Positions 19,914-29,646 of a stretch of DNA of 64,000 bases are shown piece by piece; position 1 is the first letter of the stretch, and every line of letters begins with the position of its first letter. The notes beneath the pieces are model-generated. The model was not told the origin of the DNA. It saw nothing but the letters and a program-made list of their open reading frames with translations, and did no database searches. A program made the position numbers and the translations under genes. This DNA comes from Acetobacteraceae bacterium (GTDB lineage Bacteria > Pseudomonadota > Alphaproteobacteria > Acetobacterales > Acetobacteraceae): NCBI GenBank assembly GCA_947455205.1, contig CANGNF010000006.1, forward strand, positions 1-64,000, written 5' to 3'.

Positions 19914-19990
19914 GGCGCCCTCCAATCCCGGCAACTCTAGCGCTTCCTGCAATGCCGGCTCAAGACGGCCAGCCAGAAGGCGCGCTTTTT

Positions 19991-20004
19991 TTGCGCCAGG
20001 TCAA
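19991..20004 (-). promoter_or_regulatory. Candidate FNR/FixK box upstream of the fnr-like gene
   Basis: TTGCGCCAGGTCAA on + (TTGACCTGGCGCAA on -); fits TTG(A/C)-N6-(T/G)CAA. Confidence 0.6.
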
Positions 20005-20056
20005 GGCATTCCGCCCGGCAATGCCGCAAGCTTGGGCGTTGAGCCCCATCGGCAAC

Positions 20057-20074
20057 GCCGGGCGGTCGCCCGGC
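20057..20074 (-). terminator. Putative terminator of the tail-fibre cassette
   Basis: GCCGGGC-GGTC-GCCCGGC hairpin 5 bp beyond the stop of the last cassette gene. Confidence 0.5.
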
Positions 20075-20078
20075 CGGG

Positions 20079-20453
20079 TCAGCCCGGCGAGAGGCTCAGC
20101 CCCGCCGGGTTGATGCTGACGGTGCCCGCGCCGCTGACCGTGACCGACTGCGCCAGCGCGGACCAGGTCAGCGCATTGCCACCCGTCGCCGCGTCGAACA
20201 TGCCGGCATAGGCCAGCGTGCCCACCGCGGCCGTGAAGGTGAAGGTGACGGTGTTGCTGTTCTGCTGCGCGCCGGTGCCGCTGAAGATCACGCGCTGGCG
20301 GGCATAGCCATTGCCGCTGGGCTCGCCGACCACGCCGGTGGCGTCGGCGCCGCCGGTGCCGAGGCCGAGATAGACCTGCGTCGGCATGGCCGGGGCCCGG
20401 CCGCACAGCGCGCGGCCCAGCAGGTCCTGGGCATAGGTGGTGATGTTGGACAT
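20079..20453 (-). CDS. Phage tail-fibre-like protein
   Basis: MSNITTYAQDLLGRALCGRAPAMPTQVYLGLGT...GEPSGNGYARQRVIFSG...VTFTFTAAVGTLAYAGMFDAATGG. Confidence 0.75.
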   Translation of the reverse strand: MSNITTYAQDLLGRALCGRAPAMPTQVYLGLGTGGADATGVVGEPSGNGYARQRVIFSGTGAQQNSNTVTFTFTAAVGTLAYAGMFDAATGGNALTWSALAQSVTVSGAGTVSINPAGLSLSPG

Positions 20454-20484
20454 GGCTGTCTCCGTGGAAGGTGGGGTCGGGGGT

Positions 20485-20787
20485 TCAGGCGTCGGTCGCG
20501 TCGGCCAGCCAGGCCGTGCCGTCCGTGGCCGGCAGCAGCTTGGCGGCGGCGTAGAACTGCGAGGTGGTCACCGCGTGCAGGCTGGGGGCCTGCAGGTCCT
20601 CGGCCGTGGCGCGGAAGTCGATGGCGGGCAGCGGCACCTTGCCGGCCTCCCGCGCGGCCTGGTCGGGGTAGCCGTGCAGCCGGAACTCGGCGATGCCGGC
20701 GATGTGGTCCACCTGCACATGGGTCAGGCGCCAGTAGCCGGCCTCCAGCCCGGTGTTGCGGATCTCGATGCTCTTCAGCAGGGCCAT
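20485..20787 (-). CDS. Small conserved-looking protein of the tail cassette
   Basis: 100-aa ORF co-oriented and closely spaced between two tail genes; no family recognised. Confidence 0.65.
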   Translation of the reverse strand: MALLKSIEIRNTGLEAGYWRLTHVQVDHIAGIAEFRLHGYPDQAAREAGKVPLPAIDFRATAEDLQAPSLHAVTTSQFYAAAKLLPATDGTAWLADATDA

Positions 20788-20800
20788 GTCTGGGTTCCTC

Positions 20801-23623
20801 TCACTGGACCTCGGCGGTGCGGATCACCGCCGCGATGTCCCAGGTGTTGCTGTTCGCCGGCGTGAAGGTCAGGTTCAGGCCGCCATTGGTGGTGTCGGCG
20901 CTGAGCGCCAGGTTGGCGCCGGCGGCGACGGTGCCGATGATGTTGAAGAACTCCACCGTGCCGGTTGCCAGCGTGGTGCTGGCCGCGGTGGCCTGCCGGC
21001 CGAGGCCGAACGGGATGCTCCAGCGGGCGCAGTTGCCGGTGCTGGTGTCGCGGGCCGCGACGATGATGGTGCCGCACCAGGCGGTGTTGTTCGGGATGTT
21101 GGCGATGTTCGCGCTGCCGGCTGCGGCGCCGTCGGCGGTAAGCCTGACCGCCGCGCCGGCGGTGCTGCGGCCGCCCAGCACGTAGTCGCCCAGCTGGCAG
21201 TCGCCACTGGCGGCGATGTTGCCGGCGGCATGCACCCGGGCGCCGTACAGGGCGTGCGCGCTGGCGTTCTGGCCGGTGGCGAGGGCGGCGATGGCGTTCG
21301 CCGTGTTGCCGCGCCCGAGGGCGACGGCGTAGGTGGCCGAGGCGGTGCAGGCGGAGCCGGCCGCCAGGCTGAAGTTGCCCGACGCGGTGTTGTTGGCGCC
21401 GCCGGCCACGGTGGCATTGCTGCCGCTGGCCACCTGCGCCGCCGTGGTGCGGCTGAGTTGCCAGTCCACCGCGTTGCTGCCGCGGGCATTGCCGCCGGCG
21501 GTGGTGCTGTCGGCGGTCTGCCCGCTGATGGCGCCGGTGCCCTTGGGGTTGCCCAGCGTCACACTGACATTGGTGTCGGCGCTGCCGCTGTCCACGCCGA
21601 TCACCACCGGCGCGCCGGTGGCGGCGCCGGCCATGCGGGCCAGGTTGCCGCCGCCGGCATTGTTGACCTGCACCACGCCGCTGAACACCGGCGAGGCCAA
21701 TGGCGCGGCGCCGGAGACATCCGCCACCGCCAGCGTCACCGCGCCGGTGCGGCCGGCGACACTGGCGACGCTGCTGCCCAGGCCCTGCAGCCGCACCCAG
21801 GCGGTGGTGGCCAGCGCGGTCGAGTTGTCGGCCGTGGGTGCGGTGACGCCGCGGACCAGGCCGCTGCCCTGGGCGCCCAGCTGCAGATCCACATTGGTGC
21901 CGCTGCCGGCGCCATAGACCAGCGCCGCGGTGCTGCCGGTGCCGGCGCGGATGCCGACGAAGTTGACCGGGTTGGCGCCGGTGGCGTCCAGCTTCAGCGT
22001 CAGCCCGCCATTGCTGCTGGCCTGGATACCGCCGGAGCCCTTGTCGGCCAGCAGCAGCGCCACGTTGGCATCGCTGCCCTGGGCCTGGATGCTGGCGCCG
22101 CCACCGGTGGCCGCTCCGGTGATCAGCACGCGGTTGCCGGTGGAAACCGGGGTTGCCACCTCCAGCGCATGGCCGGCCGGGGCGGCGCCGAAGGTCAGCC
22201 CGCCGGTGCTGGTGGCGCGCATCACCTCCACGCCGCCGGCGCTGGCGGCGAAGGTGTTGCTGGCGGGCAGGAACAGCCCGGTATTGGTGCTGCCCACGCC
22301 CAGGCCCGGGCGCGCCGCGCTGCCCGGCGGCGTGCCGGTGGCCAGCACGCCGTTGCTGCCGCTGTTCTGCAGCGGGCCGGTGGTGCCCTCCAGCAGCGGC
22401 GGGCTGCCCAGATAGACCAGGTTGGCCGGGTTGGTGCCGCTGTCCACGATGTGGATCGCGGCGGAGCCATTGCCCTGGCTGTTGAAGTTGACGCAGCGCA
22501 GCGTGAAGATGTCGAGCCGGTTGCCGTACTGCTCCACCCGGATGGCGTTGTCCTGCGCGATGTCGCAGCGCAGGTTGCCGATCTGCAGCCGGCAGTTGGG
22601 CGCCGAGACGCGGATGCCGGCGGCACCGGCAATGGGCGTGCCGGCGGAGCCGAAGGCCTGACCCTGCGTGGTCAGGCTGTCGATCAACCCGTCCGTGCCG
22701 GCGCCTTCCACCAGCACGCCGTACTGCACGAAGTCGGCATAGGCCTGGCCGATGTAGAACTTGGTGGTGACGCCGGACGTGCCGCCGGAGAAGCGGAACA
22801 TGCTGCGCGCGGCGAAGACGAAGGCCTGGTCGATGAAGGCGCCGTCGGAGCGGCGGAACAGCATGGCGTCGCAGTTGGCCTGGGTATAGGCCATGACGAA
22901 GCTGTTGGTGGTGCTGAACGGCCAGAAGTGGATGCTGCGCAGCCGCGGCACGTCGAAGCAGTCGTCGATCTCGACGCCGGTGGTGAAGACCTGGCCGCGC
23001 AGGCGGTGGATGTCCAGCCGGCCGGAGTTGTCGCAGTAGATGCCCTTGTTGATCGAGCACAGGAAGACGTTGTGGATGTCCACGCCGCCCTGGCAGTCCT
23101 GGATGCGGATCAGGTAGTCGTAGTTGGTCGGTGCCCAGCTGGCGTTCTGGGTGGCGGTATGCGCTTGGAAGAAGGCGATGTCGGCAATGCCGCCGCCGCG
23201 CGCCGCGGTACCGCTGAAGGTGATGGGGGTGAAGCCGGTGGCGTCCACCTTCAGCCAGGTGCCGTTGCCCGGGCTGGGGCCTTCGACGAAGCCCTGGCCC
23301 TGCAGCTTCACCGCCACGGTGGAGAGCGTGATGGCCGAGGCGATGCGGTAGGTCTTCGCGCCGAACAGCAGCACGCCGCCGCCCTTCGCCGTCAGGTCGT
23401 TGATCGCGGCCTGGATCGCGGGGGCGTCGTTGGTGGTGCCGTCTCCCTTGGCGCCGTAGTCGCGCACATGGGCGGCGCGGCCGTCCTGCACGGCGGCGCG
23501 CAGCTGCGCCACCGTGGCCTTGTTGGTGATCAGGCTGGCGCCGCTGGTCTGCACCAGGGCGGTAAGGTCGGTATCGGCTGGCGTGGTCGCCGCCGGCAAT
23601 TCGCTGATGCGTGCGTCGGGCAT
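20801..23623 (-). CDS. Tailspike-like protein with pectate-lyase/beta-helix domain and YadA-head-like repeats
   Basis: N-terminal MPDARISELPAATTPADTDLTALVQTSG; VRDYGAKGDGTTNDAPAIQAAINDLTAKGGGVLLFGAKTYRIAS beta-helix entry motif; later SGSNATVAGGANNTASGNFSLAAGSACTASATYAVALGRGNTANAIAALATGQNASA. Confidence 0.85.
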   Translation of the reverse strand: MPDARISELPAATTPADTDLTALVQTSGASLITNKATVAQLRAAVQDGRAAHVRDYGAKGDGTTNDAPAIQAAINDLTAKGGGVLLFGAKTYRIASAITLSTVAVKLQGQGFVEGPSPGNGTWLKVDATGFTPITFSGTAARGGGIADIAFFQAHTATQNASWAPTNYDYLIRIQDCQGGVDIHNVFLCSINKGIYCDNSGRLDIHRLRGQVFTTGVEIDDCFDVPRLRSIHFWPFSTTNSFVMAYTQANCDAMLFRRSDGAFIDQAFVFAARSMFRFSGGTSGVTTKFYIGQAYADFVQYGVLVEGAGTDGLIDSLTTQGQAFGSAGTPIAGAAGIRVSAPNCRLQIGNLRCDIAQDNAIRVEQYGNRLDIFTLRCVNFNSQGNGSAAIHIVDSGTNPANLVYLGSPPLLEGTTGPLQNSGSNGVLATGTPPGSAARPGLGVGSTNTGLFLPASNTFAASAGGVEVMRATSTGGLTFGAAPAGHALEVATPVSTGNRVLITGAATGGGASIQAQGSDANVALLLADKGSGGIQASSNGGLTLKLDATGANPVNFVGIRAGTGSTAALVYGAGSGTNVDLQLGAQGSGLVRGVTAPTADNSTALATTAWVRLQGLGSSVASVAGRTGAVTLAVADVSGAAPLASPVFSGVVQVNNAGGGNLARMAGAATGAPVVIGVDSGSADTNVSVTLGNPKGTGAISGQTADSTTAGGNARGSNAVDWQLSRTTAAQVASGSNATVAGGANNTASGNFSLAAGSACTASATYAVALGRGNTANAIAALATGQNASAHALYGARVHAAGNIAASGDCQLGDYVLGGRSTAGAAVRLTADGAAAGSANIANIPNNTAWCGTIIVAARDTSTGNCARWSIPFGLGRQATAASTTLATGTVEFFNIIGTVAAGANLALSADTTNGGLNLTFTPANSNTWDIAAVIRTAEVQ

Positions 23624-23731
23624 GGGGCTCCGTTCCGGGCGAAACGCGAAAGGCCGGCGCGGACTGGGTCCGGCCGGCCTGGGGCTTTGGCGGTGGGGGA
23701 AGGTGCCGCGGCGGTCAGCCGCGGGCGGGGC

Positions 23732-24388
23732 TCAGGACTGCTTCAGGCCGCTGCCGGTCTGCAGCAGCAGGTTGTTGTCGTCCTCCTGCAGCAGGAACTG
23801 CAGGTCCGGCCCGACATTGAAGGCGAAGCTGGTCGCCACCAGCGTCGGCACGCTGCCGTCCTGGGCGCAGATGCGGTAGCTGGTGCCCAGCGGCGGGGCG
23901 GCCAGGATGGCGCTGGCGCTGCCGCCGATGACAGGCGCGGTGATGGCCGGCGGCACCAGCGTGCCGTTGGTGTCGTAGATGCCGAAGACGACGCTGCCGA
24001 TGGCGCCCGTCACCTGCGCCGAGACCGGGATGGAGCCGCCGACCACGATGCCGGCCGCCAGCGGCGCCAGCACGATGGTGCGGACGATGGCGCTGATGGA
24101 CTGGTTGACGGTGAAGCTGAACAGCGCGTTGCGCACCGTGGCCAGCGCGCCGACCACGCCGTCCAGCGTGACGCCGGTGCCCAGCACCGGGCCGGAGCGA
24201 ACCGGCAGCATGGCCATGGCGTCCGCGCTCTGCAGCAGCATCAGGTCGCCGGCGCGCAGCTTGGCGGCGACGGTGGCGAAGTAGCCGGCGGCGGTGACCG
24301 TGGCGCGGGTATCCGTGGTCACGTAGTGCCACATGGTGAAGCCGTTGCTCTCGATCAGCGCGGCGAAGGTGGCGGTGGAGAAGGCCAT
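23732..24388 (-). CDS. Tail-cassette structural-like protein
   Basis: MAFSTATFAALIESNGFTMWHYVTTDTRATVTAAGYFATVAAKLRAGDLMLLQSADAMAMLPVRSG; first gene of the same-strand cassette. Confidence 0.7.
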   Translation of the reverse strand: MAFSTATFAALIESNGFTMWHYVTTDTRATVTAAGYFATVAAKLRAGDLMLLQSADAMAMLPVRSGPVLGTGVTLDGVVGALATVRNALFSFTVNQSISAIVRTIVLAPLAAGIVVGGSIPVSAQVTGAIGSVVFGIYDTNGTLVPPAITAPVIGGSASAILAAPPLGTSYRICAQDGSVPTLVATSFAFNVGPDLQFLLQEDDNNLLLQTGSGLKQS

Positions 24389-24550
24389 GGGCGTGCCTCG
24401 GCGTTGCGGCCCGCCGGTGCGGCGCGGCCAGGGGGGAAGGGAGCGGGGAGGGGCGAACGCGCGGCGCCGCACGCGCTGGGGCGGGTGCGGCGGGTAGGGC
24501 TGCGGGGGTTGGGGAAGCGGGCGCGGTTCGCCCGTTGGCCCGGCTGAGCT

Positions 24551-24583
24551 ACCAGTATAAATTCCTATAGTCAAGGGAAAATG
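24551..24583. promoter_or_regulatory. AT-rich divergent promoter island
   Basis: ACCAGTATAAATTCCTATAGTCAAGGGAAAATG; TATACT and TTGACT readable on the - strand, TATAAA and TATAGT on the + strand. Confidence 0.5.
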
Positions 24584-24646
24584 CGCCTAGTCGGCATCCG
24601 GCGTCGGCGCTGCTATTCTGGCCGCCCGCCCCGGACGGAATCGACA

Positions 24647-25720
24647 ATGCGCCGCCTGCTGCTGTTGCTTGCCCTGCTGGTGCCCGGCCTTGCCGCGGCC
24701 CAGCCGGTGCTGAACGTGTACAACTGGACCGACTACATCGACCCCGCCGCGATCGCGCGCTTCCAGCGCGAAACCGGCATCCGCGTGCGCTACGACGTGT
24801 ACGACAGCCTGGAGACGCTGGAGGGCAAGCTCTCGGCCGGGCGCAGCGGCTACGACGTGGTGGTGCCGAGCAGCGAGCCGACCTTCGCCCGCCTGGTCCG
24901 CGCCGGCGCGCTGCGGCCGCTGGACACGGCCCGCATGCCCAACCTGGCCAACCTGGACCCGGCGCTGATGGCGCGGATGGCGGCGGTTGACCCGGGCAAC
25001 CGGCACGGCGCGATCTACCTGTGGGGCACGGTGGGGCTGGGCCTGCGGCAGGACCGGGTGCGCGCCCTGGCGCCGGACGCCGCCGACAGCGGCCTGGACC
25101 TGCTGCTGAAGCCGGAGAATGCCCGCCGCCTGGCCCGCTGCGGCCTGGCGGTGATGGACAGCGCGACCGATGTGCTGCCCACCGTGCTGCGCTGGCTGGG
25201 GCGCGACCCCGACAGCGGCACGGCGGAGGATCTGCGCGCCGCCGAGCAGGCGCTGCTGGCCATCCGCCCGCATCTGCGCGCCATTCCCGGCAGCGGCGCC
25301 TTGGTGGACATGCTGGCCACCGGCGAGATCTGCGCTGCGCTGACCTATTCCGGCGATGTCATCCAGGCCGGCGCCCGCGCCCGCAACGGCGTGGTGCTGC
25401 ACTACGTCACCCCGGCGGCCGGCGCGCACCTGTCCTTCGACATGCTGGCGATACCCGCCGACGCGCCGAACCCCGAGGCCGCGCAGGCCTTCATCAACTT
25501 CCTGCTGCAGCCGGACGTGATGGCCGGCATCACCAGCACGGTGCGCTACCCCAATGCGGTGCCGGCCAGCCGCGCGCTGGTGGTGCCGGCGGTGCGCGAC
25601 GACCCCAACGTGTACCCGACGCCGGAGGTGCTGGCCCGCGCCTTCGTCCCCGGCACGCCCGCCACCGCGGCGGAGCGCGCGCGCAACCGGCTGTGGAGCC
25701 GCTTCAAGGCCGGGCGCTGA
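24647..25720 (+). CDS. Polyamine-type ABC transporter substrate-binding protein (PotF-like)
   Basis: Signal peptide then PVLNVYNWTDYIDPAAIARFQRETGIRVRYDVYDSLETLEGKL. Confidence 0.92.
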   Translation: MRRLLLLLALLVPGLAAAQPVLNVYNWTDYIDPAAIARFQRETGIRVRYDVYDSLETLEGKLSAGRSGYDVVVPSSEPTFARLVRAGALRPLDTARMPNLANLDPALMARMAAVDPGNRHGAIYLWGTVGLGLRQDRVRALAPDAADSGLDLLLKPENARRLARCGLAVMDSATDVLPTVLRWLGRDPDSGTAEDLRAAEQALLAIRPHLRAIPGSGALVDMLATGEICAALTYSGDVIQAGARARNGVVLHYVTPAAGAHLSFDMLAIPADAPNPEAAQAFINFLLQPDVMAGITSTVRYPNAVPASRALVVPAVRDDPNVYPTPEVLARAFVPGTPATAAERARNRLWSRFKAGR

Positions 25721-25722
25721 GC

Positions 25723-26775
25723 GTGCTGCTGGCGATCGAGGGGGTCAGCAAGCGCTTCGGCGCCACCCTGGCGCTGGACGGGCTTTCGCTGGCGGTGGCG
25801 GGCGGCGAGTTCGTCGCCCTGCTGGGTGGCTCCGGCTCCGGCAAGTCCACGCTGCTGCGGCTCATCGCGGGGTTCGAGGCGCCGGATGCCGGGCGGGTGC
25901 TGCTGCGCGGCCAGGACCAGGCCGGCGTGCCGCCCCAGGCGCGGCCCAGCGCCATGGTGTTCCAGAACTACGCGCTGTTCCCCCATCTCAGCGTCTTCGA
26001 CAACGTGGCCTATGGGCTGCGGCGGGAAGGGCTGCCGCAGCTGGATGTCGCCGCCCGGGTGCAGCAGGCGCTGGCCCTGGTGGGGCTGGAAGCGATGGCC
26101 GGGCGCCGGCCGCACCAGCTTTCCGGCGGCCAGCGCCAGCGCGTGGCGCTGGTGCGCGCCCTGGTGAAGCGCCCGCCGCTGGTGCTGCTGGACGAGCCGC
26201 TCGGCGCGCTGGACGCGGCGCTGCGCGAGGCCACCGGCCAGGAATTGCGGGCGCTGCAACGCGCGACGGGCGCCACCTTCATCATGGTCACGCATGACCA
26301 GGCGGAGGCGCTGGCCCTGGCCGACCGCGTGGCGGTGCTGGAAGCCGGCCGCCTGGTGCAATGCGCCCCGCCGCGGGAGTTGTATGAGCGCCCGGCCACG
26401 CGCTTCGTCGCCGGCTTTCTCGGCGGCGCCAATGTGCTGGACGGCGTGATGGGCGCCGACGGCCTGCTGCACTGCGCCGCCGCCGGCTGTGCCCTGCGGC
26501 TGGAAGCACCACCCGCGCCCGGCACCGCCCTGGCCGTGGCGCTGCGGCCGGAACGCATTGCGCTGGCCGCCGAGGGCGAGTTGCCGGCCGAAAACGCCGC
26601 CACCGGCGTGCTGCGCGGCGTGGTGTACCAGGGCGCCGGCTGGCTCTGCACCGTGGCGCTGGCCGGCGGGCAAAGTCTGCGGGTGCAGGTGCCGGCCGAC
26701 CGCGCCGTGCCGCCGGAGGGTGTGCCGGTGCTGCTGCAGTGGCCGGCGGCGGCCAACATCCCGCTGGCCGGGTGA
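25723..26775 (+). CDS. ABC transporter ATP-binding protein (PotA/PotG-like)
   Basis: GGSGSGKSTLLRLIAGFE Walker A, LSGGQRQRVALVRALVKRPPLVLLDEPLGALD; GTG start. Confidence 0.93.
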   Translation: MLLAIEGVSKRFGATLALDGLSLAVAGGEFVALLGGSGSGKSTLLRLIAGFEAPDAGRVLLRGQDQAGVPPQARPSAMVFQNYALFPHLSVFDNVAYGLRREGLPQLDVAARVQQALALVGLEAMAGRRPHQLSGGQRQRVALVRALVKRPPLVLLDEPLGALDAALREATGQELRALQRATGATFIMVTHDQAEALALADRVAVLEAGRLVQCAPPRELYERPATRFVAGFLGGANVLDGVMGADGLLHCAAAGCALRLEAPPAPGTALAVALRPERIALAAEGELPAENAATGVLRGVVYQGAGWLCTVALAGGQSLRVQVPADRAVPPEGVPVLLQWPAAANIPLAG

Positions 26776-27593
26776 TGCTGCGCGCCATCCCCTTCGGCTG
26801 GCTGCTGGCCTTCGTGGCGGTGCCCTGCCTGCTGCTGCTGGCCATTGCCTTCAGCGCCACTGCCGAGGGCGTGCCGCCCTTCGCCTGGGGCCGCTTCAGC
26901 CTTGAGGCCTGGGCCACGCTGACGGAGGACAGCTTCTACCTTGAAGCCTTCCTGCGCAGCCTGCGCGTGGCCTTCACCACCGCCGCGCTGTGCCTGGCGC
27001 TGGCCTTCCCGATGGCGCTGGCCCTGGCCCGCGCGCCGGCGCGCTGGCAGCCGGCGCTGGTGCTGGCGGTGCTGCTGCCGTTCTGGACCGGCTTTCTGCT
27101 GCGCATGGCCGCCTGGGTGGGGTTGCTGCGCGACCAGGGCTGGCTGAACGGGGTGCTGCTGGGGCTGGGGCTGGTCGAGGAGCCGCTGCCCATGCTGTAC
27201 AGCACCCCGGCCATGCTGCTGGGCATGGTGCATGCCTACCTGCCCTTCGCGGTGCTGCCGCTCTACGCCACGCTGCTGCGGCTGGACCGCGGGCTTGAGG
27301 AAGCCGCCGCCGACCTCGGCGCCTCGGCCTTCACCGTGTTCCGCACCATCACCCTGCCGCTGGCGGCCCCCGGCGCGGCGGCGGCCTTCCTGCTGGTCTT
27401 CATCCCCGCCGCCGGGGAATACGTGGTGCCGGAAATGCTGGGCCCGCCGGAAGCGCAGCTGGTCGGCCGGGCGCTGTGGGGCGCGTTTTTCCAGGACCGC
27501 GACTGGCCGCTGGCCTGCCTGCTGGCGGTGCTGTTGCTGGCGGTGCTGGTGCTGCCGATCCGCCTGTTCCAGCGGCTGGAGAACCGGCCATGA
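26775..27593 (+). CDS. ABC transporter permease (PotB/PotH-like)
   Basis: Multi-TM protein with EEAAADLGASAFTVFRTITLPLAAPG EAA motif; 1-bp overlap with the ATPase gene. Confidence 0.92.
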   Translation: MLRAIPFGWLLAFVAVPCLLLLAIAFSATAEGVPPFAWGRFSLEAWATLTEDSFYLEAFLRSLRVAFTTAALCLALAFPMALALARAPARWQPALVLAVLLPFWTGFLLRMAAWVGLLRDQGWLNGVLLGLGLVEEPLPMLYSTPAMLLGMVHAYLPFAVLPLYATLLRLDRGLEEAAADLGASAFTVFRTITLPLAAPGAAAAFLLVFIPAAGEYVVPEMLGPPEAQLVGRALWGAFFQDRDWPLACLLAVLLLAVLVLPIRLFQRLENRP

Positions 27594-28387
27594 GCCGGGT
27601 GGCGCTGGCGCTGGGCCTGGGCTTCCTCTGGCTGCCGATCCTGCTGCTGCTCGGCTACGCCTTCTCCGCCAGCCCGATTCCCTTCCAGTGGGGCGGCTTC
27701 AGCCTGCGCTGGTTCGCCGCCCTGGCCGCCGATGAGCGGCTGCTGGAGGCGGCCTGGCTGTCGCTCCGCATCGCCGCCGGGGCCGCCAGCCTGGCCACCG
27801 TGCTGGGCGGCCTGGTCGGCTGGGTGCTGGCGCGGCAGGGGGCGTTCCGCGGCCGGGTGCTGTTCGGCGCCCTGGCCGGCGCGCCGCTGGTGCTGCCGGA
27901 GGTCGTCACCGGCCTTTCCCTGCTGCTGGCCTTTGTCGGGCTGCAGGCCCTGCTGGGCTGGCCCGCCGAGCGCGGTGCCATCACGGTGCTGCTGGCCCAT
28001 GCCACGCTGGGCGCCGCCTATGCCGCCGTGGTGGTGCAGTCCCGCCTCAGCCAGCTGGACCGCGGGTTGGAGGAAGCGGCGGCCGACCTGGGCGCCACCC
28101 CGGCCCAGGTCTTCCGCACCATCACCCTGCCGCTGATCGCCCCGGCCCTGGCCGCGGCCTGGCTGCTGGCCTTCACCCTTTCCCTGGACGACGTGGTGGT
28201 GGCCAGCTTCGTCTCCGGTCCCGCCGGCACCACCCTGCCGATGCTGCTGTTCTCCCGCCTGCGGCTGGGCCTGACGCCGGAGGTCAACGCGCTGGGCGCC
28301 GCCATATTGGCCCTGGCCGGGCTGGCGCTGGGCCTGGCGGCTGCCATGCTGCATCGTTCTGCCCGCCATCAGGGCAAAGCGGGTTGA
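27590..28387 (+). CDS. ABC transporter permease (PotC/PotI-like)
   Basis: EEAAADLGATPAQVFRTITLPLIAPA EAA motif; ATGA overlap with the previous gene. Confidence 0.92.
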   Translation: MSRVALALGLGFLWLPILLLLGYAFSASPIPFQWGGFSLRWFAALAADERLLEAAWLSLRIAAGAASLATVLGGLVGWVLARQGAFRGRVLFGALAGAPLVLPEVVTGLSLLLAFVGLQALLGWPAERGAITVLLAHATLGAAYAAVVVQSRLSQLDRGLEEAAADLGATPAQVFRTITLPLIAPALAAAWLLAFTLSLDDVVVASFVSGPAGTTLPMLLFSRLRLGLTPEVNALGAAILALAGLALGLAAAMLHRSARHQGKAG

Positions 28388-28409
28388 AACCGGGGGGGGC
28401 CGCCGCTAG

Positions 28410-29645
<1,236 letters not shown>

Positions 29646-29646
29646 C

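Noticed and set aside
20753-24547. 1264-aa plus-strand ORF opposite the tailspike cassette
   Set aside because: Composition is repetitive GAGG/QRH and antisense to a convincing beta-helix tailspike; no signal peptide, domain or Shine-Dalgarno supports it.
24389-24574. N-terminal extension of the first tail-cassette ORF (MTIGIYTGSSAGPTGEPRPLPQPPQPYPPHPPQRVRRR...)
   Set aside because: Proline/arginine-rich readthrough of the leader up to the AT-rich promoter island; the start MAFSTATF at 24388 is more plausible.
19953-24640. Complete prophage or gene transfer agent
   Set aside because: Only fibre/tailspike-type genes are present; no head, terminase, integrase, lysis or baseplate gene could be found in the flanks.
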